DNA from: Cricetomys ansorgei
Lineage: Eukaryota; Chordata; Mammalia; Rodentia; Nesomyidae
NCBI GenBank assembly: GCA_026225945.1
Contig: JAMJFZ010000242.1
Coordinates: 6,045,501 to 6,109,500 of the forward strand
Direction of reading: 5' to 3'
DNA length: 64,000 nucleotides
Below, in pieces: positions 35,756 through 46,992 of this stretch. Made by a program: the position numbers and the translations under genes. The notes beneath the pieces were generated by a model. That model searched no databases, was not told the origin of the DNA, and saw nothing but the letters and a program-made list of their open reading frames with translations. Positions within the stretch are counted from its first letter, which is position 1, and every line of letters starts with the position of its first letter.

Positions 35756-38239
35756 AAAGTAATATGTTGAAATGAAATTAAGTCTGTCTTCAAAATGATA
35801 CACTAAAAATACACGGCTAATAAAATGCTGGTCTTAATAGTTCAGAAGGTAGACTAGAAAAATGTCTCCACAGAGCGCATATGCAGCATGTAGGCATCTC
35901 ATTTTAATCCCAGTGCTACCTACAGAATACGAGCATAAAATTTAAAAATAATTCAGAAAGTATGAAAGCTATATAGCACAGGCATTTCCCCTTACCCATG
36001 TCACAGTGCCTTAAATAAATCTGGGAAATGACAACCTGAGAATGGACACACTGGAGAGAAACAATAGCACACTGTTCAGTATGTGAAAAGAGCATAAAAA
36101 AACTTAAATTCAGAGCTAGGGCAGAGAACCCTCTTATTTTACAACTTGACAAGGCCGTATGGGCTCAGTGTTGAACAAGGGAATTACACAGCGCTCTGGG
36201 TCAGCCAATATTTGCAAAGATTCTTTGTCTGTCATACCTAATCTATTGTCTCCATGGAGAGAGGAGTGACTTCAGATGGTGCTGGCTAAAGCAAATGGAG
36301 TCAGCGCTTAGACCAGCATCTGAACTGAATTTCTTATTACACCATCTTCATAAAACATTATTGCAGCTTAGTAGTCATTTTAATCCCATACGCTGCTCCA
36401 GGTCAAGATAGACAGGCTTTGGCTTTATTAGCATGTCTGTTTAGAAAACTCTAGAAATGGACTATTTACTATAGCATTAATGATCAAAGCTAATGAACAG
36501 CAACAAATGCCAAGAGAATTGTGTAGATCAACACATCTGAGGAATCATTCTGACACTATTACATTTGTAAACACAAGAGTGAAATGCAGTTGTGGACAAT
36601 TAAACTTACATTCTAAGTGTGACAAGAATACATCTAATTGGTTGGTGTATCTTTGAATGATTTTAGAGCAGCTTTTAATTTACAAGCTCTGTGGTTACAT
36701 TCGTGTTCCTGATTTGAGCTAACTTCTCTTTGTATTTTGAATGGATTTTAATCTCAGTGATGAACAGTGAGTCAGAAGAACATCCAGTCTCCTCTGACCC
36801 GAGGATAAAGGGCTCGAGAAACTTGAATTCATGGTTTTTCATGATCCATGGGGAGCCAAGGGTAGTGCCTGGGAAATTTTATCATCTCTGAAAGCAAAAT
36901 CCATCCACAGAATCTATTCTCTAAGAATAATTTAGAGACTTTTGCTAGGTCCATTTATTCTTTTGGGTTATTAAGAAATCAATTGGTAAGTAGCCGCTGT
37001 AGTCTAATAAAATTTTCTTTTACAGCATTTTGTTAAATGTCAACATTTATATTAGTCTTCATCGTTATGATCTTTCTTTTTCAGCATAAAACTGTCAGGA
37101 GGATTAATTATCAGAGAGCTCAGCTTTACTCTGGGACCACAAAGTCCAGAAATTGTTGCAATAGCAGTGACAGGAATATTTGAGAACAGGATATAGTCTA
37201 GTCTCACACTGATGCTAAGATGTTCTAAGTGTGGTCTAATTTCTTTGGTGTTTTGCCATTGTGAATTATTAAAGAAAACAACGAATATGCTCTAAATGTA
37301 GCTTATGAAATGATACAACTAAGAAAGTTTACCTTCTCACAGTCAAGAATAAGATTGTGCTTATGGAGTGGAAGCTATTAACGGCTGTCAGTTGCAGATT
37401 GGAGAGAGTATATGGAATTGTGTTTAACGTGGCCAGTAATTCCTCAACCTGAATTAGTGTCTTAAACTCTGCCAAGCCTGTCCTGAGCACCATTGTGCAA
37501 ATCTTTTGATAGTTTTTGGCTCCTCCTCCCCAGACTCATTATTTCCTTTTACCTTCAAAATAATATCAGCTCTCATTTTTTAATCTTAGCCTTAATATAT
37601 GTTTTAATATATGATTTTAATGTCTAATATGTTTTAAAACTGCTGACTTTTTGTTCTGCAGCTCGCTAGGTTGGCTTTGTAAGTTATGCTCATCTTTAGC
37701 ACATTGCTTCATCACCTTCTTCTAGCTTTACTTTTCTTAATTTGTCTTTACTTTAGGGTTCTGAGATAATATCAGGAAGTCACTACACCAGGCTCCTTTT
37801 CTTTTGAATGGTTGTCCTCATGGGAGAATAAAAACAGCAATGATGGAAAAAAAGCATCAAGAGTCTACTATTTCTCTAATAGTCTAGTCTCTAGAAGTTT
37901 TCTTTTCCATTGCTGTTTTTATTTCTAAGTTTTATATTTAGATGTCAGGCCCGTGAGACGTCTAGAGGCCTGCACTTCTCTATTGTGCGTTTTCAGTTTT
38001 CTTGTACAACAAAATGCATTAAAAATCAGTAATGAACTTCAAACGTATGCTAAAAAAAAAAAAAAGAGGAAAGACTTAAGGGATGTAAAAGCCCTTTTCA
38101 AACAAAGGCTATGATATGAAATGATTAATTCAAGGACACTTAACATAAAACATGTTCAAAGACGTCTCTCTGAATTACTGTGTGCTTTTTTAAAATATGG
38201 AAATATTATGAAAACTGGAAAAGACAGCTAAAATAAAGC
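35756..38239. other. repeat-poor, conserved-looking sequence
   Basis: About 2.5 kb with only an A run (38051-38065). No repeat was recognised. AT-rich with many TAAT cores. A downstream exon end for the candidate below (poly(A) signal) was not found. Confidence 0.35.
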
Positions 38240-38479
38240 CTATTCTGTGATATTCATGAGCTTCAGAGAGAATGCTTCCAAGGAGTCTGTCTGGGAGATG
38301 ACCGGAATCACTGGCTGGCGAGTCAGCTTCTCCATGTGTGTTCTTTCTATTGGTGCCTGGATCCGGCACACTGGGTGGCAACTGGAGCGGGATTCAGTCC
38401 CATTGCTGCTGTGCACAGAAAGAATCAGGTTTTCTTTCTCCAAAATGAGTATTTCATTGGCTTCAGTCTGTGATGATGT
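38240..38479 (-). CDS. candidate terminal coding exon, family not recognised
   Basis: On the minus strand, a strong 3' splice site (a long pyrimidine-rich run, then TTTTATCTTAG) ends at 38480. The frame is open for 79 codons from 38479 to TAG at 38240-38242. The codon overlapping the splice AG is an in-frame TAG, so the open frame starts exactly at the predicted exon edge. The peptide has a leucine-rich start ('ILILEKENLILSVHSSNG'), two N-glycosylation-type triplets (NGT near the middle, NIT at the end) and two cysteines. No family was recognised, and no signal peptide or membrane segment is visible. A related segment with the same frame lies at 39655-39763. It could be the 3' exon of a minus-strand gene whose other exons are outside the window or unseen. 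It could also be a decayed exon or a chance frame in conserved non-coding DNA. No poly(A) signal was found close downstream. Confidence 0.35.
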   Translation of the reverse strand, partial: TSSQTEANEILILEKENLILSVHSSNGTESRSSCHPVCRIQAPIERTHMEKLTRQPVIPVISQTDSLEAFSLKLMNITE

Positions 38480-39654
38480 CTAAGATAAAATATATTTTTT
38501 CAAGGAAACGAAAAGAAAGTGAAAATGCTAACGACCCCATGCGAATGTCCACTTGAGATAAACATCAACACCACAGCTCTCCCTTTTCTCAGTGATTACT
38601 GTCCATTGCCGCATATTAATTTTTCCTCATTCACGGTTATTACTAGTTTTCTTGGCTTGTCTATTTTTAAAGAATGTGAATTTCTTTACACGTTTCACTT
38701 TCCTCCCATTCTACAACTTTCGGCTTTTGTAACTTTTCCCTCATGCTTTGCTTCCTATCAAGTTGTATGATGGCATTGATTTGTTGGCTGTATCTGTAAG
38801 CTTTCTTGTAGTGAAAAATAGAGAGAATTAAAGTGTACCTACTTTTGAATATTCCATTTTATTGTCCTTTTAAAAAAAACTTCAGCCTCTTAACCTTAAG
38901 AGCAGTTTGTAAATAATATGAAACTTTCAAATTTTAGAGATGTTTCAACATTTTATAAAAATGTTGAAAACTAATATTTCACGTTTCAAATAAAAATGAC
39001 ATGCATATCTTCATTGTTTCTAAGTCATACAATAGGAATCATAACACTGTGTTATTTAAATTTGCCAAATATGTCTGTCTAGGCAATCAAGTCTAACAGA
39101 CATTCCTAAAGTCAGTTCTAGCTTCCTTTGTGTTATCTGAATTTTCAATTACTATCAAATGTATGTCATTATTGTCTGTTTTTTACACGAGTTTCTTGTC
39201 ATTTATCGCAATATCTCATTTGGGAATTTATTCAACTACAAGTAAGAAAGAGAAACACTGGGCATAGGTATTCTGTCTTATACTAAACACTTAGAACTAG
39301 ATGGCTAGCCAGTGCTGAGGATGGAAGTTCTCTCTGTCATTCTGCTCTCTTCCTCCTATTATGTAGCTTTTATCTTTTGGCCGGGGGCACAATGTGTGTC
39401 CATTACAGCAAAAAGTAAGAAGAAACACACCTCTTCATGATGCCCAGGGGCGATGATTGTATTTCATGTCCTAATTGCAGAGGAAAACAACATCAAGTGT
39501 TTACAGCCTTGAAAGGGGCAAAATATATCTGGAATCTTTCACACCTTTCTCTGGAGACTTTGTTTTCCTACAGAGTAAAATAATATGAAAATGTCTAAAT
39601 TTCAGATGCCAACAGATTTCTGAATGTTCTCATTTCTCCTGAACTCAGCTTTTC
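38480..39654. other. unassigned sequence between the duplicated segments
   Basis: No repeat recognised. The plus frame at 38519-38770 has no support. Confidence 0.4.
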
Positions 39655-39763
39655 CTGGGTGGTAACTGGAGTAGGGTTCAGTCCCATTGCTGTTCATACA
39701 GAAAAGAATCAGCTTTTCTTTCTCCAAAACAAGTATTCTATTAGTTTAAATCTGTAATGATGT
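39655..39763 (-). pseudogene. decayed duplicate of the candidate exon
   Basis: Aligns to 38369-38479 without a net frame change for 37 codons, with 86 of 111 bases matching by my hand count. The corresponding acceptor dinucleotide AG is kept at 39764-39765. It carries an in-frame TAA at 39746-39748 (codon 6), and the downstream half of the exon is lost. Similarity continues about 20 bp into the intron-side flank, so the copy arose in genomic DNA rather than by retroposition. Confidence 0.5.
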
Positions 39764-40084
39764 CTCTGATAAGATGTATTTTATTGCTGGGTTTTAAATA
39801 ATCACCCCTGGCACTAAGACTCTATTGCCTAGTTTTATCTTGGAATTCTCTGGTGAAGACTAGAAGTTTGATCTAATTCTCATTATAATTATTTTTTTAA
39901 TTATATAATTATTTAATAATAGTAATCTGTCCATGTTTCTCAAAACAGGGATTTGTGATTTTCTTAGGACATTCTGTTTTTCCTCATTGTGTCTTCTTTT
40001 GAAATTGTTATTAATATAACAATTAATGTTAATTGTTCAGTACAATTGGTCCTTTTAATTTGAATATTCTAATATTTAATGGCT
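39764..40084. other. unassigned AT-rich sequence
   Basis: No repeat or gene recognised. Confidence 0.4.
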
Positions 40085-40459
40085 TTATTGAGATATAATT
40101 TATATATTTAAGGTTTACTTCTTTGGTGAACAGTTCAATCATTTTAGTATATTTTCAGAACTACGAGACAATCATCTAAGTCTAATTTTAGAATATCTTA
40201 ATCAAGATTTGTATATATTTGAAGTCATTTCCTATGCATAGGAAATGACACTTCCTGTCCACATGTCTGTCCCTGAGCAGCCCTACATAGCCACTAACCT
40301 GCTTTCTTTACCTATAGATATGACTCCTTTTGTATTCATCATATAAATGAGATCATTACATATGCGGTATTCTGTGACTGCCTTTTGTCATTTAATGGGA
40401 TGTGTTTTGAGGCCCATCTATTTTAAATACAATTTATTTTGACCTATACATAACAAATT
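40085..40459 (-). mobile_element. ancient L1M 3' end
   Basis: 'attgagatataatttatat', 'gtgaacagttcaatcatttt', 'catataaatgagatcatta' and 'tgtgttttgaggcccatct' are the antisense L1M 3' UTR in order. Confidence 0.7.
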
Positions 40460-40465
40460 ATACAC

Positions 40466-41010
40466 TGTAGTTTTTTAATCCTGCGACTTCCCATCTCCGC
40501 AATGTAGCTCTACTGGACCAGAGTGCTCCAGGGAGGGGAGCCGTGCGGCATGGATCTAGGACGGGTCCATCATTCCTTGATTGGAGAAACTGTGAGCTGG
40601 CAGGAATGTATAGAATTCCCAGGTGAGTCATTTTATTGCGGGAACAAGGTTACATATATAGGGAAAGGAAGGATTTCTGGCATCCAGGGGCGTCAGGGGA
40701 AGCTCATTGGTTTAGAACAGCTCGGATACAACAGAACAATTTGCATGTTGGGGGTTTCAGCCTGGACCTAGGGATTTTCTGGGGACCAGAGAGAGAGAGC
40801 TTATAAGGTTATATGGGGAGAAATGCTACAGCTCCAGATAAACAATTCTGCCAGGTCGCAAACCTTTGAGGGGCTGGTGCCTTGCTGTGAGAGCAGATGG
40901 TCTGTCAGAACAGTGGTGAGGGAATCAGCCCAGTACATTCTGCTCTCAGAAATGAGAATTCCGGGGTTCCGAGTGCTTCTCCCTCACCTCAGCTCTGGGA
41001 CAGTCCCACA
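40466..41010 (-). mobile_element. solo LTR, 545 bp, minus strand
   Basis: On the minus strand it starts TGTGGGACTG and ends in ...ACTACA. An AATAAA (complement at 40632-40637) lies a little after a TATATA-containing stretch, as in U3-R. The flanks are ATACAC (40460-40465) and ATACAT (41011-41016), a 6 bp duplication with one transition. No internal sequence is attached. I do not recognise the family. Confidence 0.7.
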
Positions 41011-42189
41011 ATACATCATTATGTGGTGTGATAGTTTTATTGATGTGTATATTATATAATGTTTTGCATTTATCTTCATGGTAAAATCATCTATTGCTTT
41101 GAGTCTGAGTTGCACATTTAAAATACCTGTGCTCGTTTTCCCAGATTAATTTTCGTCTTCAATTTCCAGGAGCTCTTTCCAATAAAGGATGAGCAGCAAT
41201 ATTTAGTTCTTACATGATAAATAATGTAAAAGTTTAATTCAAAGAACTAATACTTAGGGTATGGAAACCATCTCTATGGAGGGAGAAAAAAGTTTGTTGT
41301 TTTGAAGGACAGCTTTTACAGAGAGCCAAGGTACAAACAAAAGCTGTGGGGGCCATGATGGAGATGTCATCACAGCAAAAACGGCAGTGATGGAGAAGGG
41401 ATGCACAGGAGAGCGAGAGGATATTCAGCACAATGACTACAAGAGTTGTTTTTACTGGCTAGATATTATCATGCATCCTGATGAACTTCATTGATAACCC
41501 CCTGGCACATTTTCTCTTTTATTTCTCATGAAAGAAAGAACAAATGAGAAAAACTGAAAGGGCATTTCTGAAGTAAGACACACACTTCATGGAAATCCAC
41601 ATGTTGAGAAGACTGGTTTGCCCTCTGGAGACTAGTGGCTAGAAGTTCAGCAAGGACTTCATGTTGCATTGTCAGTGGACCAGGCCTGGCTACATAAATG
41701 CAAGGCAGAGAGGGAGGGCTTTGGTTCTGCTCTGTGGGCTCCAAGAAATCTAAATGTAGTACTTATCTGCAGGTTCAGACAAGAGGGGATAATCCTAGGC
41801 TTGTATCTGAACACCAAGGCTTAAGGGTAGAGAAATCTGAGACCCTCAGTTCTCAGCAAAAATATTTATGAGTTAATTAAAATAAGTAAAATTTGATATA
41901 AAACCTGCCACTTTCATTACATAGATCATTTAATTTCATTATTTGTTTGTTTGCTTCTGGTGTTTTAGTGTCTACATTGTACCTATTGAAAGAGATTAAT
42001 TGAGATTTATACTGTTCATATAATTTTATACTCGGTGTGTGGTACATATGATGAACGAGCCAGAAAACAGACATTTATGTTTACAGAAGTAGTATTCAAT
42101 TGTGACCAAAGTAGGGAGGATTAAAATTAAAAAATAGACTCATGGTGACCACAATATCCAAAGCATAGGATCCTATGTGAGGAGAGGCC
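41011..42189. other. unassigned sequence
   Basis: No repeat or gene recognised. Confidence 0.4.
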
Positions 42190-42730
42190 TGGAGGACCTT
42201 ACTCCATCTTTGCACTGAATGAGACTCAAAGAGGGTTTCTCAGAGGAAATGACTACTGGACTTAAGTGGGTAAGTATTTCCAGATACAGCAACAGGTTGG
42301 GAGAGGTAGAAAGAGAAAGATCATCATTTCAAATGGGGAAAATGGTCACTTTATCTAGAGAACATTCAAAAGACATTAAGCAGTTAGCTATGAGTGGATA
42401 AAAGGGAGGGGACAGGAAGGAGCATAGGAAAAGCTGGAGCTGCCGAAGGCCAGGCAATACAGGGATTCATGTGCATCCTAAGGTACTTAACCTTGATTGT
42501 AAGGGAAACGAACTCACGGAATGATTTTAATTAGGGGACTGCCATTACAAGGTGTGCATTTCAGAAAGATTACTATGACTGCTACAAGAAAAATGTATTG
42601 GGAGAAATAAGGCTGCAGGAAAAGAGTGCAGCTAACACGAGAGGTGATAGCCAAGAGAGATGGGATGGTAATTCAGATGGGATGGTAGTGACATGGGTAG
42701 AACATGAACAAATGCAGGAGCCAGAAGGTG
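42190..42730 (+). repeat. possible ancient mammal-wide interspersed repeat
   Basis: 'tttcagaaagattactatga', 'ctgcaggaaaagagtg' and 'agaggtgatag' resemble, in order, a dispersed old mammalian repeat that I cannot name. Low certainty. Confidence 0.35.
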
Positions 42731-45700
42731 AAACTCAGGAGGATTAATAAACGATCGTATGGGGAAGAGCTGAAAAGAGGAGGAGGAGGAACCAGTCAAG
42801 TACCTGTCCTGACTAAGAAGGGTAGGAGAATAAAGGCGTGGTGCATTGCATTTAAACCCACTGTAACTGTTTTCTTAATCACCAACTCCGGATGGTTTGT
42901 TGTGTCCACTGAAGAAAGAAGGGGTCTTGGGGAGTTTGGAAGGATTGCATGGCATTACCTGGAACTGATTGGTACCCTTAGGTTACTGATACCCTCATGT
43001 TTTTATCACATTTCTGCTTGCCCTTATTTGGTTCTCATGTCACTGTAACACTTCCTGTATTCTTTTATGCATGCTCTTCGCATTTATAATGGCTAAACTC
43101 TTAGAACTCAAGCCAACAAGGTCGAATCTCTGACCATAAGTAGCTTTTGATCTCAATATTTGATTTGCCGCTAGCAGGGCTAGGAAGAGACAGACAGATT
43201 CAGACTTTTCTCCTCATCACGTGCCAACTTAGTAAAACACGTTAAGTTTTAATATATTGTCCAAGAAGCAATGTGAGTTTCATAGTTCTCACCTATGACC
43301 CTTTTTTCTATTCTATTGGGAGTTTTTCCCTCTGATTAAAGAAAAAGGCATTGTGCCACAGTGAAGATGACCTTTCAATACCCACCCTCTGCCTTCCGGA
43401 CCCCAGTGTTTAACCATGAATGAAAAAACATGTAAAAACTGCATTCATAGCCCATTTATAGCTATATGGGGACCTGACAGGGGATTAAATTTTGGACAGA
43501 CAGAGCAATGAGAGCTGTCCAGTAGGGCTTCGGCGATGACTCTTGAGAGAATGGAGCACCATATTACTTCACAATTTCATCCATCCTATCACCCCGAGTG
43601 CAGACAGAGAAGCTAGAACTGGAGTAGGCATCATACACTTTGCAAGGGAGGCCCAGGAAGGCATAGCAGTGATTTGGAAAGTACCTAGGTGCATGATGAC
43701 ATCACAGAGCTCCTATAGAATCCTAGCGATAAAAATAGCAGCCAATTCTCATCACACGGAAGAGAATTAAATTCCTAGTTGATTTTCAGTTTACATATTT
43801 ATAAAGTAAGCAACCAAACCTATCCCTAACACATAACACCTCAACTCAAAATTTAAAAAAATTAATTAGCCAGAGAAATTATTTGCTCAGGGACTCTTTC
43901 CAAGTCAACTAAACTTTGGCTAAGAGATTATCTTTGCAATCATTTTAAACGTGTGTCCTTGACATAAACAGTTGCCAGAGTCTGAATTATGAGATGGCAC
44001 ATAGGAACAGGAAATAGCCTCCCAACTGGAAAATTTTCAGTGGCACGGTTTCAACTCCCAGGGTACTTAACAAGTTATTTCATGGTGATGTACTTGTGAG
44101 GCAAACCTCTGAGGGAAAAGTACTGTGAACCCAGGACAGTTAATTCCAGTGCACACACAATAAAAGGAAAGCAAATGTCCTCTCTAGTCTCTTCTTGTTG
44201 ACAGAGGAGACAAAAACAAACCAAGCCTTGATCAACTAACTCTAGAAATGGAATTTTGTGCTCTTGTGTATCTTTTTCCAACCCATGCCTTTATCAGCAC
44301 GACTAAAGTGGATGAACTGGGCAACTCGCCATCCAGTGTTTTGACTGGTTTTTGTTGTCTCAGGTAGGACTGTATTCATTTCTCATCTCTAGTTCTTCTT
44401 GAGAAAAACTGCTTTTGAGGAAAATCAATACTTATTGCAAATCATATATAAGCAGGTTAACTTGAACTCTAAAAGATATTATAAAATTCATTTTAAGACA
44501 AAAACGTCTGCTATATACATTATAATACGCACACACATAATGCACACACATACGTTCACACAGATGGGAAAGGAAAAGGAAAAAAGTGGGTAACCCTGAA
44601 TCACATCATATTTTAACATAGTAAACTCAGTAAGTTATGGCAATCTATATACATCTGTGGTACTGAAGATAAATTACAAATGTTTCTCCTTCACAGAAGG
44701 TCTTAGAATAGCGAGTACAAAAATTGATTTATGATTAGCATCATAAATCCCTTATCAGTTGCAATCACATGGGTCCTGCATGTGAACGAACTCTACACTG
44801 TTACTGAGAAAGCAGGCTGACAGAACAGGTGATCACTCAGCACTCAGGATTCCCAACAGGTCATTGATCTGCAGCTTCATCTTCTTCAGTGTTGGGAGAA
44901 TAATTGTCCAGAAATGACAAATGTTGCCAACCCTTTATTCCCTCGACAATGGAACTGTGAAACAGACAATTAAACTTGGGAGTTTGAGATCAATATTTTG
45001 ATAACGTTTTAAGGTGAAACATGCTTTTGATAGTAGCCAAAGTTAAGGGCTACATTTGGAGGGAGGCTTTCAGTAAAGGAGTCAGTCTGTGTCTAGCTGT
45101 AATTAATGATGCATCTATAATGTAAGCAGACCATGAAGTGGAATTAGCTAAGAAATGCTACAATGTTTTTACTTCTGCTTTCATGATTTGCTTTGTCTTA
45201 ATAAAAATGATGCAAAATTAATAGCAACTGACAGTATGGCAACCCATTTAGTTTAATTAAAAGTAATTAAATGTAATTACTTTCAAGTGATACATTTAGC
45301 TTCAAAGATAAGGTCACTTGTGATTTTTAACTTTAAAATTAATAACTTTGTTTGTATTTTAAATTTTTGAATCATTTTCACCATTCTTTCAGACATAAAA
45401 ACATCACAAAATATTTTAAACTTTAGTTCTCAATCAAAATTTAAACTTGTAAAATGAATGAAAAAGGAAGCTTTGAAACAATTATTTATTTTCTAGAACT
45501 AGCTGGGTAAAAAAAAAAGAATTGCTTTATTTCTGCTGTAACCCTTAGTACATCATTATATTAATCAGTAAGCATTTTACCTGTTTTGAGTCAGGGAACT
45601 AGAATTTCTTCTGCTTCTTCTCATGTGCTTACTGAGAAAGAGAATTACAGTGAAAGGAACCCAGTACTAAAGGTTAGAAGTCACTTGAAAAGAATAAATA

Positions 45701-45829
45701 AAAATTTTTAAAAATATCCTACATGTGCAGGAACTGAGGCATAAAATATTTGCAAAATATGGATGCAAAAGTAAAACCCTCAAGGTAGCAATTTTGAAGC
45801 AAATTTATGAAGAAAATATGTAAAAGAAA
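42731..45829. other. unassigned, largely repeat-poor sequence
   Basis: No confident repeat over about 3.1 kb apart from a CA-rich patch near 44528-44562. A TAATTA cluster is described separately. Frames at 42704-43048 and 43543-43770 lack any splice or promoter support. Confidence 0.4.
45253..45280. promoter_or_regulatory. three TAATTA cores at 10 bp spacing
   Basis: TAATTA at 45254, 45264 and 45274, each start exactly 10 bp after the last, with another at 45100. TAATTA is the core site of many homeodomain proteins. Function is inference only. Confidence 0.35.
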
Positions 45830-46290
45830 GGAGTGTGTGATTCTCAAACTCATGGAAATTAAATAACCCACTACTGAATGATGAATGAGACAAAGAAGAA
45901 ATCAAGAAAGAAATAAAAGAAAATTCCTGCAACTAAATGAAAATGAAAACACAACACTACAAAACATCTTGTTGTGTTTTCAGGAACACATTAAAAGCAG
46001 TTCTAAGAGGGAAATTTGTAGCTACATTGAAAAATCAGAAAGAGCACAAATAAATGACTTAATGATACAACTCAAGCATTTGGAAAGACAAGAGGAAACC
46101 AAACCCAATCCAGTAGACAGCAAGAGATAATGAAAATCAGAACAGAAATTAATGAAATAGAAACAAAACAATACAAAGAATCAATGAATCTAAGAGCTAG
46201 TTCTTTGAGATGATAAACAAGATTGATAGACTCTTGGCCCAACTAATTGAAAGAAAGAAATTACCTAAATTAACAGACTCATACATGAAA
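45830..46290 (+). mobile_element. L1 ORF2 fragment, plus strand
   Basis: Begins with the usual 'catggaaattaaataaccca' and continues through codons for 'NENENTTLQN', 'KSERAQIN' and 'KINKIDRLLAQL'-type sequence (frameshifts included), which is the ORF2 region between the endonuclease and reverse transcriptase. Truncated at both ends and non-functional. Confidence 0.8.
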
Positions 46291-46467
46291 GGGAAAACAC
46301 TACAATAGACACACAAAAGTTTAAATTTTATAAGGGAATATTTTAAAAGCTTGTACTTAATTAACTTGCAAATTTGAAAAGAAAGGGAAAAATTCCATGT
46401 ACTCAACTCTAAACTTGTACACATCCAAGAACACTAAATGGACTGAGGAGGTTGTATTTATGCATTT

Positions 46468-46470
<3 letters not shown>

Positions 46471-46553
<83 letters not shown>
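46471..46553. repeat. (TG)n microsatellite
   Basis: About 41 TG units with a single TATG break at 46508-46511. Opposite-strand His/Thr frames are artefacts. Confidence 0.97.
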
Positions 46554-46557
<4 letters not shown>

Positions 46558-46683
46558 ATAATAATAAGAAAAAGAGGCCATGATTTCCAGAGAGAAGAAG
46601 AGATATATATAAAAGGGATTAGAAAGTATACATGGAAGGAGGAAAGAAAAGGGGGAAATAATGCATTGTTAATTAAAAATAAA

Positions 46684-46992
46684 TTCTTAGCACGCCTTTA
46701 ATCCCAGCACTTGGGAGGCAGAGGCAGGTGGATCTCTGTGGTTTGAGGCCAGCCTGCTCTACATTTCCATGACAGCCAGAGTCAGAATTACAACAGAGAA
46801 ACCCTCTCTCAAAAATACCAAAACCAAAACCAAAACCAAAACCCAAAAAACAAAAACAAACAAAACAACAAAACAAAAATGCAAAACAAAGCAACAATAA
46901 CATAAAACCCTGAGACCAAACAAACAGAACAAAAATTCTAAAAAAGGAAAAAAAAAAAAAAAAAAGGTATATTTTTTGAGAAAAAAAAAAAA
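46684..46992 (+). mobile_element. B1 SINE, 5' truncated, with long A/C-rich tail
   Basis: 'cacgcctttaatcccagcac', 'gaggccagcctgctctacat' and 'attacaacagagaaaccct', then 170 bp of CCAAAA and CAAAA units and A runs ending near 46992. The Phe/Cys-rich frames on the other strand are translations of this tail. Confidence 0.9.
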
